Of a stretch of 64,000 bases of DNA, positions 22,647-34,876 are shown one piece after another (position 1 is the first letter of the stretch; each line of letters opens with the position of its first letter). Under the pieces are notes generated by a model, which was given only the letters and a program-made list of their open reading frames with translations, did no database searches and had not been told where the DNA came from. A program made the translations under genes and the position numbers. The DNA comes from Theobroma cacao (taxonomy: Eukaryota > Streptophyta > Magnoliopsida > Malvales > Malvaceae), in assembly GCF_000208745.1 (NCBI RefSeq), contig NC_030852.1, positions 14,992,052 through 15,056,051 of the forward strand, written 5' to 3'.

Positions 22647-23100
22647 TTAAAATACTTTTTAAGCTAAGTTACCAACCATGATTGAGATTTATGTAACTCT
22701 TATGTTTTGGAGCATAAGGATTTTGTAAAAGTTTATTATTTTGAAATCCTATCTTGTATTGGGATAAGAATCAAAATTGAAGATTTGGATAATGTTAATG
22801 TTGATTTTGTTATTGGATAAACGATCATGAGAAGGTTATGATGGGTACTTACTTAACCACAATTGATGAACCTTTCTAAAAGGAGTGTATGTTAATTTTG
22901 TTTGAGAATTGGACAAGGTTTAAGTTCATGGATTTTTCAATTTAGAGAAAACGAATTAAATTGTGGAAGATATGTCGTGGGCTTGTATGATTGATATAAA
23001 TGGTAGTTGGAATGGTTATTTACTCTTGATATAATTTGTGTACAACAATAGTTATTAGTTTAGTATTAAAATATCTCTTTTTGAAGTTTTAAGGAGGAAA
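22647..23100 (+). mobile_element. LARD-like element, right internal part with possible PPT
   Basis: Non-coding AT-rich sequence that ends in TTTTAAGGAGGAAA directly before TGTTGACC. This is the usual arrangement of a gypsy polypurine tract and a 3' LTR start. Confidence 0.4.
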
Positions 23101-23326
23101 TGTTGACCTTTTTTATGTTGGAATGATGTCAGACAACGAAAGCTTTTGGGACTGGTGATGTTGTAGATGGCAATAGAGAAGATTAAGATGATTAAGGAAA
23201 TACTTAAAGCCTCACAAGATCTTTGAAAAAGTGGGAAGAAAAGAAAAGAAAGGAAAAAGTTTTAACGAAGGAATTATGCCTTCTTAAAGGTGTCACTTAT
23301 GTGTTATGAGGGTTGGAAAGTAACGA
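23101..23326 (+). repeat. Possible start of the LARD-like element's 3' LTR
   Basis: It begins TGTTGACC after a polypurine tract and is cut after 226 bases by the H element. The matching 5' LTR start is off the left edge, so this cannot be confirmed here. Confidence 0.35.
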
Positions 23327-23779
23327 TGTAACACCCCCTATTTTCAATGTAGATCAAGTTCAATGAGAATAAATCTATTAAGTATATTGTGTCTTGAGGA
23401 CATAGATGATGTGTTACATGTGTTGAGTATTTTACAATGTAAATGTCGACACTTAGGCAAAATTTTGTGGATATGCATGATGAATCCTATGATTTAGGGT
23501 TTTGACTTGTACGTGATATGATAATGGTTAATATGTTATGTGCGGATTGAGTTTGAGAATGATTTGAGATGGTGAGAGAAGTTTAGAATGAGTTTAGGCT
23601 TGGTAGAGAACCATTTTTATGAATTTGGACCTCAAAAGTTGAGTATGCTGGTCTAGGATCAAATATAAGATCTTTATAGTCGATGTGGGAGAAATGCAAG
23701 CAGACTGGTCCAAAATTGACTGTAGCGCTTCCATTCTTGATCTTGTGAAGAAAAGTCTAGTGGATCTGGACATTTTGGT

Positions 23780-23875
23780 CCAAGATCGACCATATGCTCT
23801 CTATAGTCGATCTTGGGAAAGAATATGGGGGAAATTTGCCAGTCAAGGTTGACTACAAACTTTTCATAGTCAACC
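23780..23875 (+). repeat. Two inverted repeats in the U3 part of the H LTR
   Basis: CCAAGATCGAC (23780-23790) and GTCGATCTTGG (23806-23816) are perfect 11-base arms 15 bases apart. GGTTGACTA (23847-23855) and TAGTCAACC (23867-23875) are perfect 9-base arms 11 bases apart. A third decayed version lies near 23650-23690. They could form hairpins or paired factor sites. Confidence 0.8.
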
Positions 23876-24616
23876 CTAGGCTGCTAGTTTAGGCAAGTTC
23901 AGGCTTAAAAGCCCAAAAACCGAATCTTTTTCATTTTCTCTCCTTTTTCTTCACTCTTTCATCATTTTCTCTCAAATTTTATGTCACGATCCAAATTTCG
24001 AGCCATGACCGGTGCATGAGCCCAATGGACGTAGTCCACTAAGCCCAAGCAAGCCTATTAATCTGACATGTTCATCATTCCATCATAAACTTCTAAGTCA
24101 CATTTCATAACTTAGGATCAAAATAATATTAAACATTGCCACCTTATACTGGCATACCAAACAAGTGTATATACATTGTCTACAATATGTATCTTAATAA
24201 TTTACATTAGGTTTGTCTATACATAACAAAAGAATACTTGACTTCCAGCGGAGAGACTCGGACGAATGTACAGCTACTGAATGCTGAGACACCTACCAAG
24301 AATCGAATATACGAAGACACTTCGACCTAGTTACCAGCTGCCTCGTGATCTAAAAACATGAAGTTGAAAACGGTGAGTATAAACCTAGTGAGTGAATAAG
24401 AAGGGAACAAGCATACCATAAGGAATGTTTAACGAAATCATAATGCATTCATTTTTTTTTCAAAACAATGCAATTTATTTGAGTTCTTATTAAACCCCTC
24501 ATGTAAACCCCACATGAGAAAAATCACTTATTGAAAAGAGTCCATACTCAACAAAGGTTTTGGAGAGTGAAAACTTTAATAGCATTCATGAGAATCAAGT
24601 CAAATAAACGACGGGT

Positions 24617-25031
24617 CCTCGCTACAACGAAAAGGCTGCAGTAAGAATGAATTTTTGCTGCAGCGACACTTGACTTAAATTATCATCTGGCCGAGGGTTT
24701 CTCACCAAACCTCTTCATTTTAAACTTAATTCATTTATTCCTTAATGTTGGAAGTCCATGCTCAACTATGGTACCAAAGAAATGAAAAATAGGGTAGCAA
24801 TCGAACCAAATGAGGAGAAAAACAGAAAGTTTTTCGCTGCAGCGAGATTCAATCTCGCTGCAGCAAAAATTTGGGTTTCAAAACAGAAAGTTTCTCGCTG
24901 CAGTGAGAATGAATCTCGCTGCAGCGAGAAACTACATACCTTTTTCGCTGCAACGAAAATGGATTTTCGCTGCAGTGAGTTTCCGACCAGCCAACCTCTT
25001 CAAAACCTAAGAGTTTCTCGCTGCAGTGAGA
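24617..25031 (-). repeat. Palindrome array CTCGCTGCAGCGAG in solo LTR A1
   Basis: About nine copies of the perfect palindrome CTCGCTGCAGCGAG or near variants. One exact 16-base form is TCTCGCTGCAGCGAGA at 24914-24929. Variants mostly differ by CG to TG or CA changes. Confidence 0.9.
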
Positions 25032-25229
25032 ATCAGAACATCAAGAAAAAAGTTTCCTTTTCCCTTAAATCAAAGCCATCCTGCTAAAATAATAAAAGCA
25101 ACATGTAACACATACAAACTCCCTAATTTCAACAATTCAAATGCTCACATTTTTTCATTTACAACCATATACCATATATGTATATATATATATATATATA
25201 TATCAATCATCATGTACACCCTCCCATCA

Positions 25230-25375
25230 TCATCATCTCATATGCAACGGCTTATGCGCACTCCCACTCACACATAGCCGGGTCAACAATGGCTTATGTG
25301 CACTCCCACTCACACATAGTCGGGTCAGCAATGGCTTATGTTCACTCCTACTCGCACATAGCCGAGTCAATATCA
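25230..25375 (-). repeat. Tandem TATGTGCGAGT/GTGCGCAT units in solo LTR A1
   Basis: Three to four copies of a unit of about 45 bases with core GGCTTATGTGCACTCCCAC and TCACACATAG, followed by GCCGGGTCA. The unit has imperfect dyad symmetry. It is next to a (TA)n tract (about 25178-25203). Confidence 0.85.
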
Positions 25376-26187
25376 TTACACAACATTATTCATATATATA
25401 TATCAACATAGTGCAGTAGTTCAACCATCCATAATAGCCACATATCACATCATAAAATCTATTTATCAAAGGCTTGTTCCCAAAGCACTCGTTTTTAAAG
25501 AAAGTTGAATAAAATCATTCAAGTATATTGTGCAAATAAGTTTACATTCCCAAAATAATTTTTGAAATGCAAGTCCACTCACCGGTGTTTATTGAGCCTT
25601 TAATCGACTCTAACTTCCCTGATGGTCCAATTGGGATGGTGTGGCTTCGTTGGAACCTATCATCACTTTAACATCACAATTATGTTAATTCACATACTTA
25701 TAGAGTCCAAAAGCTTTCTCTTAGCTTACTTCAAATGGCCATTAAATGGCTATCCATTTTCACTATCCTATCATTCCAAAGTGAATTAACAATCTCAACT
25801 ACAAATATTCACAATTCAAATCTCTAGTCATTCTCAACACTAAAATTTCAACTCAAATTTGCTACTCACCTTAATAGCTTTAAAACTTTGAAATTCTTTC
25901 CAACAATTCTCCAAACTATTGTAAAGCTTCCTCTTTCTCTCTCTAAAACACCTAACTAGTGAGAGAGAATATGGAAACAAGATTTTTCAAGGGTTTTAAA
26001 GTGAGAGAATGGAAGAGCACAAAGGTTTATGGAAAGGGTGCACCAAAAGCATGAAATTTGGAGCTATTTGAGGAAAGTTGTGGAGCTTTCTTATCAAGCT
26101 TTCATGGAGGTTGGGAAGCAACGTGAAAGAGAAGAAGAAGAAGAAGAAAAGCTACTGGAGAATGTAGAAGCTGCTGAAAGAAAGGGA

Positions 26188-26195
26188 TATTTATA
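26188..26195 (-). promoter_or_regulatory. TATA box of solo LTR A1
   Basis: TATTTATA on the plus strand, that is GGGCTATAAATATCC in LTR sense, about 390 bases after the LTR start. The same position is conserved in LTRs A3, A5, A9 and A10. Confidence 0.7.
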
Positions 26196-26589
26196 GCCCA
26201 AGGTTATCCACTCCACTTAAATTACCAAAATGCCCCTCCACAAATTAGCTTATTCTCCTTCAATCTTTTAAGTAATCTTTTTACTCTTTTGACATTGGGA
26301 CAAGGTTCGTAATGGTCTAGAAATGTTCGGGTTCATGAAAACTTAAAATTCGAACCCGAGGTGAAAAATGACCATTTTGCCCCTACCATGAAAATCATCA
26401 AAATTTGTTTCCTTGTCATTTTACCCATATTTTCATCATTCATTTAGACCTTAGGCCTACTTAGGCCATAATATTGTTTAAAATTTTACTTTTATGGGCT
26501 CACTAAGGAAATGACGAAATTACCCCTGATTAGGGATATCGCGTGTACTTCTATCTACGAGTCTATAAAGGTGAAGGTCTCACATTTTA

Positions 26590-26931
26590 CCCCCTTTAAA
26601 CCCAATCAAATCCAACAATCAATCTTGGATTCTAAGTGTTATAAGTAACTGATTTCATCTTTAAAAGTTAGTTTATGTGATTTTCACTTTCTCTCTTGAA
26701 AACCTAAAAACCTTAGCTCCTAAATTGATTTTTGAAACACTTAGAGTTATTTAGAGTAAATTTAGAGCTTGAGAAATGCTTCTAGAGGTAAGATCAAGCA
26801 TTATTACCAATTGATTCCTAATTTAATTGGATAATAACCTAGATTCAAATTAGTCCAGCTTTGATGGAATTGAACCCCCTTGAGTCGACTGGATATTTGG
26901 GATAAACAATAGCATAATCCTACTTTTAAGG
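26590..26931 (+). repeat. H 5' LTR, second piece
   Basis: Pyrimidine-rich leader-like sequence that continues the CTCTTTCATC...TTTTA run cut by solo LTR A1. It holds no ORF. Confidence 0.55.
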
Positions 26932-28480
26932 TATGGGTTTATGCTGTCGAATTTGCACATGGAAGTATATGTATCGAACAAGTAATATAGACAGTAAGTC
27001 CAGATTATCGTTCTCACAAGGGTTTGTTTCTAAAGTTTTACTAAGTAATAAAATTATAAAACAAATTAATCTTATTTAAATTATTTAAAAATTGAAAAAA
27101 ACTAATTAAAAATAATTAAAAGTCAACACTAAATAAACTAACAAACTAAATAAGTTGAGAAAAACAGTATATTAAAAACTTGGGATTATGGGTTCATTCA
27201 ATATTTCATCTGATACCAGTTTTTCTTGTTATTTAACTTTATTGGGTAGTTTTCCTAACCTATAATCCAAAGCCAGTGACAAGTCTCTGTCGAGATGCTT
27301 GCACAAGAACCTAACTTAATTAGTTCACTATATACCTATAGGAATAAACTAAATTAAGTTCATTAAGCAAGTGTCCTAATATGGCTATATATGGAAATTG
27401 GCGTGTGTCTACCCAAATTGTGAATCAGATCATCTAAGTGAATTAAACATACACTAATCAAATCTCAGTCCAACCTAAAATCTCTCTGTCACGTTTCAAT
27501 TAGATTCACAAATCATTTAATAGTTGATTAGGCACTTAAAAGCATTAAGAACATATTTAATTACGTGAAACAATACCCATTCATGATAAATAACAAAAAA
27601 TATGTATTCAGATTACATGTAGAAATCCACCACGATTCTAGATAAGAAAATTAGTTCATGATATTAAATGAAAACACTATCTGAAGAATTGTAGGCATGA
27701 GTTCAAAACAAGAATTAAGAAAAACAAAAAAAGAGAGAATTAAACTAATGTTGAAGCTTGATTGATTGCAAATCTCTCTTGATTATTCCAGAATTCTTGA
27801 TTGATCCAAAGATCCAATTCTCTAGAAAGCTACTTCTGTCCTCTATGCTCAATGCTTTCTAAATAAGCTCTTAAATATGTGAAAGATGCCCTACTTTCCA
27901 ATTTTTCGTCGAAAATTCAATTTTGGAAATCGGGGTGGCATCATGGCCATTCTTTTTTGGCACCACGGTGTCGTGATCTACCTTGGGAGCAGCACGATGC
28001 TCTGTTCTCAGGTTTTTGTATGACGCTCTCTCGATGTACAGTGCTACGACCCTGAGTCTTTGGCGGCACAGAGCTTCAGCCATGTTGCTTCAACGCAGAA
28101 CTACATCTGTCCACCAATTTTGAACGTGATTTTGACCTTGATTTACTCCGAACTGGACCAAGTGGTCAACACAAAAGGTTTATCCCATTTTCTTATCTTT
28201 CTAATGAATTAAAACTTACCTCAATTGGAGTTCTACAGCTCAAGTTATCTTCCATTTACTACAACATGTATGAGTGACACTTTCTCCTCACTTATTCTAT
28301 CATCTCTTTCTTTCACCTTGCTTATCATATTCTGCACAAAACCATAAAAAAACTTGGCAATAACTTTTCCTAAAATAAATTAAGATAAATTAAAATGAAA
28401 TTAAAGTAACAATAACTAAATTAACTAATCAACATAAAATCTAGCCTGCACTAGAAAAATAGCTTAAAAGGGTTAAAATT
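26932..28480. mobile_element. Unclassified insertion of about 1.55 kb in the H LTR
   Basis: The segment differs in composition from its flanks, with AT-rich ends and a GC-richer middle at about 27900-28120. It lies between imperfect 17-base direct repeats: TAATCCTACTTTTAAGG (26915-26931) and TGATCCTACACTCAAGG (28481-28497), 13 of 17 identical. Removing it brings the H LTR to a normal length. I see no transposase, RT or clear terminal inverted repeat. It could be a decayed non-LTR element, a MULE or a Helitron fragment. Confidence 0.35.
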
Positions 28481-29724
28481 TGATCCTACACTCAAGGGTC
28501 CAGCCACTAAAGTCTCCAAAACGTGCTTAAAATAACTCAATGTAACAGAGTTATTATTTAAGCTCATTGTTGAAAGATTTGAGCTTATGTGTTGGATTGC
28601 TAAAGATTTGATTATTTTTAGAAAAGTTGGCAACTTTTGAAAGTTAGGATTTAATTAGTTTTGTAATATTTCGATGTGTTTAACGAAAGATTGAGTCATT
28701 TGGGCACAGTTATGAGCTAAAACAACATTGGAGGCTGAGGATTGAAGCTTGACCGTAGAGTACCTTTCGTTTGTCAAGGTGAGTGCGGAAACTTTTGTAA
28801 TGACCCTTTTCCCAATCGTTAAAATGTCTAAGACTTGCGAGAGAACCCACCAAATTCCCAACAAGCCTTCGCAAATATCATTTATCAAACCATAACACGT
28901 CCATTGCAAAATCTCATAATCATCATAATTTCATTAATAACAAATATTCTCTCTATACATTATGTTTCATCATCGTATAAATATATGTTTACATTCTACA
29001 CAATTGTTTACTTCCAAAACAAAATATACTATAAATGACCCGACCTCTAACAGCGGAGTGACTCAGAATAGGGTACTAGGAGATGCCTTTACCTACATTG
29101 CAATGGACCATAATATGCCGATGAAAAGCACGCTAGCTAATCGTTTCTCTGCAAAATAAAAATATTGGGGTGAGTCTCACAAACTCAGTGATCATTGGCT
29201 CAGTGAACAGGGCATATATGCGAAACAAGCCAAAGATAGAAAATTTGAATATTAAAAACATATGAATATATAAACCATTTAAAAGCAAATGGAACATTTG
29301 TGCCTTACATATAAAATCAAGAATTTTAATGCAAAGTAATCATTTAACAATCATTTTATCAAAGCTAGTGTGAGTGAAAGATTTCTATCGTTGAAATCAT
29401 TTAATGTCCTTTACTTAAAATCAGACTAACATAAGCACGCACACTCTCATGAAATCAAACATTATCAAAGCTTTTACACAAGCTCATAAATCATCTCATC
29501 CTCGAGGCATTAAACACAACATCATTGTATAAATAAAGAAGCTACGGTAAAACTTGTAATTCTCACCAAGTGAAAGAATTCATGTTTGAAAACCCAAAGA
29601 GATATCACTCTCGAGTAGGTAATTGTAAATATCAACCCGTGGAACTGCTTCCACATAATAACATCTAGGAGTCCCAAGCCATCGGATTCCCATAGCCATG
29701 TCAAACTCAATGATATTGGCCGAT

Positions 29725-29850
29725 AGCAGAGAAATCATGTGGTCGCAACCATGTATATCAACTTGTGGCCTAGCCACATATATCAACCCATGGCCTTACC
29801 ACATATATATCACAGACCGTGGCCCTAGCCACGTCTAACGGCCCGTCGGT
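29725..29850 (-). repeat. Tandem GTGGC-GCCAC dyads in solo LTR B2
   Basis: Three to four units of about 30 bases with core TGTGGCCTAGCCACATATATC, seen at about 29763, 29790 and 29818. Each has GTGGC and GCCAC arms around a 3-4 base centre. They occupy the place that the hairpin units hold in LTRs B6 and B7. Confidence 0.8.
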
Positions 29851-31124
29851 GACCTAAAGATTCTCTAGCTAGAGCTCACTTGTGCACAAGGGTCACACTT
29901 TTTTGATGTGACATCTGACCTACTCTTGAATCTCCCAATTTGATAAAACCATTGAAAAACAAATTAGGATCTCAAAAGCTCATTTTAAATCCATTTCAAA
30001 AACAAATCTTGACAACGATATAAATCAGTTTGTAAGACTTCAGGATGTAAAACTTTTGCATGAGGTTTAGATATTAAGTCAAGCATGGTGAACACAAAGC
30101 TTATTCATGAATGCACATCACAAAAACAAGTAAGGCACGTTTTGACACAAACCATAGCAAAGAGCTTGTTTCTCGATTTCTAAAACCCTTTACATATATA
30201 GCTTATATACATATATTTAAATTAATTTCAAAAGTCAAGGCATTCACAATTGCCTAGCATTTCTACGAGCTCATGCTTTCCACAATGATAATGTATAAAT
30301 CTTTCATAGATAAGTATTTAAATCCACCTATCATTTTCTAGCAACTCATGCTTTCCACAAATGCCTTTAAAGAAAACTAGCAACGTTTACTGTACGTATA
30401 CCATTATATAGTTATGGAAATTTTGAAATAGGCACTCCCTATTCACCTTACAATAGTGGGACACTACGTCGCTATCAATTCGGGTGCGTCTCTAGCTAAT
30501 TCTACTTGCCGGTCATCCGTTATCTCCTCCGATATGCAACCACGGCAAACCTTCCTCATTTACACGATTCCTAGCAATAATTCAAACTTAATATATTTAA
30601 TTGCACACATGTACGGGCAGCACTTCAATCAATTAATCGTTAATCTAATTTCACATATTTCATCTTCATCATTCACAATAATTTAACATGCAATCCATAT
30701 ACTTTCAACCAACCAAAGCCAACACAACATAATGTAGTCACATTGCATGCTTACCTCTCGATTTTAGCTTGAATTTCACATATAGTTCACCATTTCCTCA
30801 CATCCTTGGTCATCATTGCTGCCACAAGCATAGACAATTAATACACATCTCATTTCTCTTGTCTACTTGTGATTTCAAGTTTAAAACACTTACCCATTGC
30901 TTATCTAGCTTAAAATCACCATGCATTCCAAGATCCACCTACATGCATGCATCCGGTTCTTGAATCGTCGAAGATTCTTGCTATCATAAGCAAAATCTCA
31001 CATTATAATCGGTTCAAAAAGCATGCATTCAAACAAAATGATAATTTTTACCTTCTTTACCTTGGAATCTCTAAGCCGAACCACCAAGGTCTCTTTAACA
31101 TCCAACAATGGCATGTGTGGGGAG

Positions 31125-31260
31125 GAAAACTTCTCGGCTTTTCTTTAACTCCTCTAAAGTCGAGCCTCCTTTTTAGCTTTTTTTCTTTTTGCCTTTTCAT
31201 TTCTTTTTTTTTCTTTCTCTTTCCTTTTTTCTTTCAAGCCGATTCTCTTTCTGTTTTTCC
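31125..31260 (-). repeat. Pyrimidine tract (plus strand) in solo LTR B2
   Basis: More than 100 bases made almost only of C and T on the plus strand. The same block in B7 appears as a purine tract at 45242-45400. Confidence 0.85.
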
Positions 31261-32586
31261 TCTCAACTCTTTCTCTTCTCTCGGGTGGAAGCCTCACAAA
31301 GCCATTTTCCCTCTCCATTTCTCTTCCAAATGGGCTGACCTCTCAGGGCAAAGCCTTGAAAAGGCTTTCATCTCTCATTTTTCTCATACATAGGCGGATT
31401 GCCTAAGGTCACTTCCTTTTTCTATTTTCTTATTTTTCCTTTAATCACATGTCATGCCATGCAATTTCCTTTCTTTGTTATTAACGTCGCTTTCCATTGG
31501 TGGCTTGTTCATGCAATGTTTCCTTATCCATTCCTTTATCCTTTGGTTAGATTGCATTGCCCATGCATTGGTGCACATGGTATTTTATTCTTTTATTTCA
31601 TTTGCATTTCATTTCACATGTATTTCTATGCATTTCATTTTCATTTCCTTTTAATGCCACCTTATCACCCAATAATATTTCATGCTATGATTATACCTTT
31701 TTCTTTTCAAATCACATTACCATCCTTACTTTATTTACCATGGGCTATCTTTGCCGAACCATGGTTTTCTTTCAAGTAAATACACTTTGTTCTTTTTCTC
31801 TTTATCAACTTTCACATGGTGGGGTCCCACATGTTTTCCACTAACTTCTTCCTTTTTGCATGCAATAATTTGCATGTAATAGTAACTTCACATGCAAATT
31901 CTATCAAGCTAAGTAATCTCACTTGCATCCTAGTTGAATTTCATCTTTCTTTCCTTAACACAAATATGTACATCAAATATTCTCTTAACTTTTCATCATT
32001 TACAATTTCACCCCTTAACTTCTTATTCTTTTTAATTGGGTCCTCCCATCATTCCTTTAATTCCAATTCCTTCTATTTTCCTTCCCACTTGTACAACTAA
32101 AATATAAAATTTTCACTTCACCAAGGTGTCATTATAATATTTAAATATATACTTACTTTTTCTCACTTTAATTTAATGAAGGCACATGGGCCCCACTAAA
32201 GCTTCCTTTCTTCAAAATATTTCTTACTTCCACTCCCCCACTTAGACAAATTGTACAAATCACACTTCCTTCGTGTAATATATCCAATTTGACATCAGTA
32301 TTATTTGAATATCATTTTAATCAAAAATTATTATTTTATTCCAAAATTTTCCTTTAGCCTTCTAGGGCTCTAAAACATCTTACTTGGCCATAGTTTAGCT
32401 CTATAGCACTTTTTTTACTCCACAACTTCGACTTCAATAAGATATTATTATTTTATTGCATAAAAAATATTTTATTCTAAAATATTGCTTTCACCCTTCA
32501 ACACTCTTAAACACTTTAATTAACCTCAATTGGTATGCAATAAGCTCTATTAGCCACCATATAAAAGTACAAGGTGTTACAACTTT

Positions 32587-34342
32587 TATGCATAGGAGCA
32601 TAATGATTAGGGTGTATCTACGCTTCTATAATGAAAATACATGATGTATATTATGTATGAGCCATAAGTATGTCTAGTGGTAGATTCTTAGAGTAGAAAA
32701 TAACTATGAATGATGTGATATGCCTAAAGATAGTTTGCCTAGGCTAATGATGTTAATATGGAGGTGTACATGATGAATATGTTTAGAAATGCTATATCTG
32801 GACTAGCTAATGTTATAAGAATTATGTGAATTGCTTAGAAGGACTGTCCTAGGCTAAATAATTAATATGTCCATGATTATGTGCTTGAGATGAGAAGACA
32901 TGATTACGAAGGATTGAATATGTCATAATTATGATATAATCAGCTATGATATGATGTGAAATATGTATGTTCCATCCGAGGATGATTCCGGATAAGGTAT
33001 ATTATGAGGCTGAGTGTGTCTATATCCCCATGATTATGTATTTTTTGCTAGCAGGGATGGTGGTAAGCAAAGATAGTGGTCTCGTCTTGCCTGTGATTCC
33101 CACTTGCTATGTGATGATGATTTATGATGCCTACAAGGATGGTGGTCTCGTCTCGCTTGTGATTCTCGCTTGTAGTGCTATAATGCCATTCGTTGAAATT
33201 ATTCTGGATGATGATTATAGACTCCGTTGTTTGCTTCGACAATGGGGCGTGACATGACTCCATCGTTTGTTGTAGCAATGGGGCATGACATGACATTATG
33301 TGTTCTTTGTCGGTTGGCCACCGCACGTGACCATATTATGTCCAAAGAGAACCACTTTATGCTATGTTATGATGTTGTGAATGTATAGAGTCATGCCATA
33401 GGATATGAAATGTATAACATGATATGATGTTTTATGAAATGATGATTAAATGCAAAGGTATGATAATGTAAGGTGATGAAACGAAAGCTATGGAGTCTAA
33501 GGACTTATGCTTGATGAGGATGTTTATGAGGTACGCCTGTTAAACACGTGTGTAAATAGCCATATGGTGGACCTGTTCATATGATTTATGAAAGTCGATA
33601 GATGGCTATAATGATAATGATAATGATAGTCAAGATAGAGATAGCCTATTTTATGTGTATAATAATGAGTATGTATGAACACATCATAGGTTGGCTGACA
33701 AACGATGATACTATGGTTATGATGGGTGATGTTCGAGCTGTCCCCCATAGAGATATGATGATGTTTAGTATTGTATATGTATGTTTAGAGGATATGTTTG
33801 GCAACTATCCCTACATAATTACAATTGATTTATGCTTTTGTTCACTAAGTATGAGTGTGACTCACCCCTTTTAATTTTATTATGCAGATAAATAGACATT
33901 GAGGATCAGGTGGTTTAGCGTTGTTGATGTCAGACATGTAATTTTAGCAAATGGTATGCTATCTGCTAGTGATGAATCTTCGGTAAGTCCTAGACGAGTC
34001 TTATGCTTCCATAATATATAAAATGGCTATGTTTTAGAATGGATTGTGTGGGTATTGTGTCACCCTATATGATGTCATGTAATGGGATGTTTAATAACTT
34101 GATGAGTTAGCCAATGCAAGACTATGCATATGTTATGTTTAAGACTTGAGCGTTATGACTAGTTGAGGGGATAATGTTGAATATTAAGGATTTAAGATTA
34201 GTTAAATGATGTTGGCCATGAGGCGTTTATGATTATGAGATATGTAAAAGAGGACTTACTTAAGAAGGTTTCCTCGAGTGTCACGGGCTTGCTTGCCAAG
34301 GTCATGCATGTCAATCACAAACCTCGAATTTGGGTTACGACA
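32587..34342 (+). repeat. H 5' LTR, last piece
   Basis: It continues from solo LTR B2 to the LTR end at 34342. It contains direct repeats (GATGGTGGTCTCGTCT type near 33056 and 33139; TGGGGCGTGACATGACTCC type near 33243 and 33284) and an ATG-rich AT stretch. The ORFs seen here (for example 32967-33257) look fortuitous. Confidence 0.7.
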
Positions 34343-34346
34343 AACT

Positions 34347-34358
34347 TGGTATTAGAGC
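34347..34358 (+). other. Element H primer binding site, initiator tRNA-Met type
   Basis: TGGTATTAGAGC, one base from the usual TGGTATCAGAGC, four bases after the LTR end CA. Confidence 0.88.
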
Positions 34359-34477
34359 GAACCTAGGTTATAGAGACTCTTAGGTTAGTCTATGTTCGTT
34401 AGTGAAGTATGACGAACTAATGTGGAGTCTTGTTCATACTTTGTGACTGCAGCACAATTCATGCTCTAGAGGTTGCA
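34359..34477 (+). other. Element H leader, left part
   Basis: Non-coding leader between PBS and gag, cut by solo LTR A3. It ends with the target duplication TTGCA (34473-34477). Confidence 0.75.
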
Positions 34478-34868
34478 TGTGAGACCTCGACCTCTATAGG
34501 CTCGTAACTAGGCATAGACGTAATAACACGGGCTGAGGGTAGTTTCATCATTTCCTTAGTAAGCCCCTAAAAGTAAGTTTGAAACAATATTAAGGCCTAA
34601 GTAGGCCTACGGCATAAATGAATGATGAAAATATGGGTAAAATGATGAAAGAAATAAAAATGATGATGATTTCCACGATAAGGGCAAAATGGTCATTTTT
34701 CACCTCGGGTCAAAATTTTTAAGTTTTCGCAAACCCAAGCATTTCTAGACCATTATGGACTTTGTTTCAATGTCAAAAGAGTAAAAAGATTGCATAAAGG
34801 ATTAGAGGAGAATAAGCTAACTAGTTGAGGGCATTTTGGTAGTTTAAGTGGAGTGGATAAGCTTGAGC

Positions 34869-34876
34869 TATAAATA
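34869..34876 (+). promoter_or_regulatory. TATA box of solo LTR A3
   Basis: TATAAATA in the context GAGCTATAAATATCTC, about 390 bases from the LTR start, followed by a pyrimidine-rich stretch. Confidence 0.75.

Larger units (their letters stand above)
23982..26584 (-). repeat. Solo LTR A1, family A
   Basis: 2603 bases, antisense: on the plus strand it runs TGTCACGATCC to GAAGGTCTCACA. Perfect target duplication TTTTA (23977-23981 and 26585-26589). It carries the family A palindrome array, the tandem GTGCGCAT units and a TATA box. Confidence 0.95.
28796..32581 (-). repeat. Solo LTR B2, family B variant
   Basis: 3786 bases, antisense, with perfect target duplication ACTTT (28791-28795 and 32582-32586). 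In LTR sense it starts TGTAACACCTTGTACTTT and shares its first part and the ATGGTGATTTTAAGCTAG region with LTR B7, but its last few hundred bases differ from the B6/B7 end. No coding potential. ORFs inside it, such as 30947-31393 and 31399-31779, are low-complexity pyrimidine-rich readings. Confidence 0.93.
23327..34342 (+). repeat. 5' LTR of element H, interrupted
   Basis: It starts TGTAACACCCCC at 23327 and ends GGGTTACGACA at 34342, five bases before the PBS. It is split by solo LTRs A1 (23982-26584) and B2 (28796-32581) and probably by a further insert (26932-28480). Without these it would be about 3 kb, like the other LTRs in the window. Confidence 0.78.

Noticed and set aside
24617..25031. 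CRISPR-like array of palindromic repeats
   Set aside because: The motif is 14-18 bases, imperfect, irregularly spaced and sits inside a plant LTR in several copies; there are no cas genes and no prokaryotic context.
25026..25419. Three overlapping ORFs across the tandem units of A1 (and similar ones at 35557, 49400, 51594, 55070)
   Set aside because: Products of (TA)n and of the tandem hairpin units, in several frames at once; no sign of coding selection.
27871..28083. Minus-strand ORF of 70 codons in a GC-richer patch
   Set aside because: No recognisable motif, inside an unclassified insert; may be chance. The patch itself is reported as a finding.
30947..31779. Two ORFs of 148 and 126 codons
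   Set aside because: They read a pyrimidine-rich tract and AT-rich LTR sequence (F, L, S-rich products that mimic membrane segments) and lie wholly within solo LTR B2.
32967..33257. ORF of 96 codons in the H LTR
   Set aside because: It follows direct repeats of the LTR and resembles no family.
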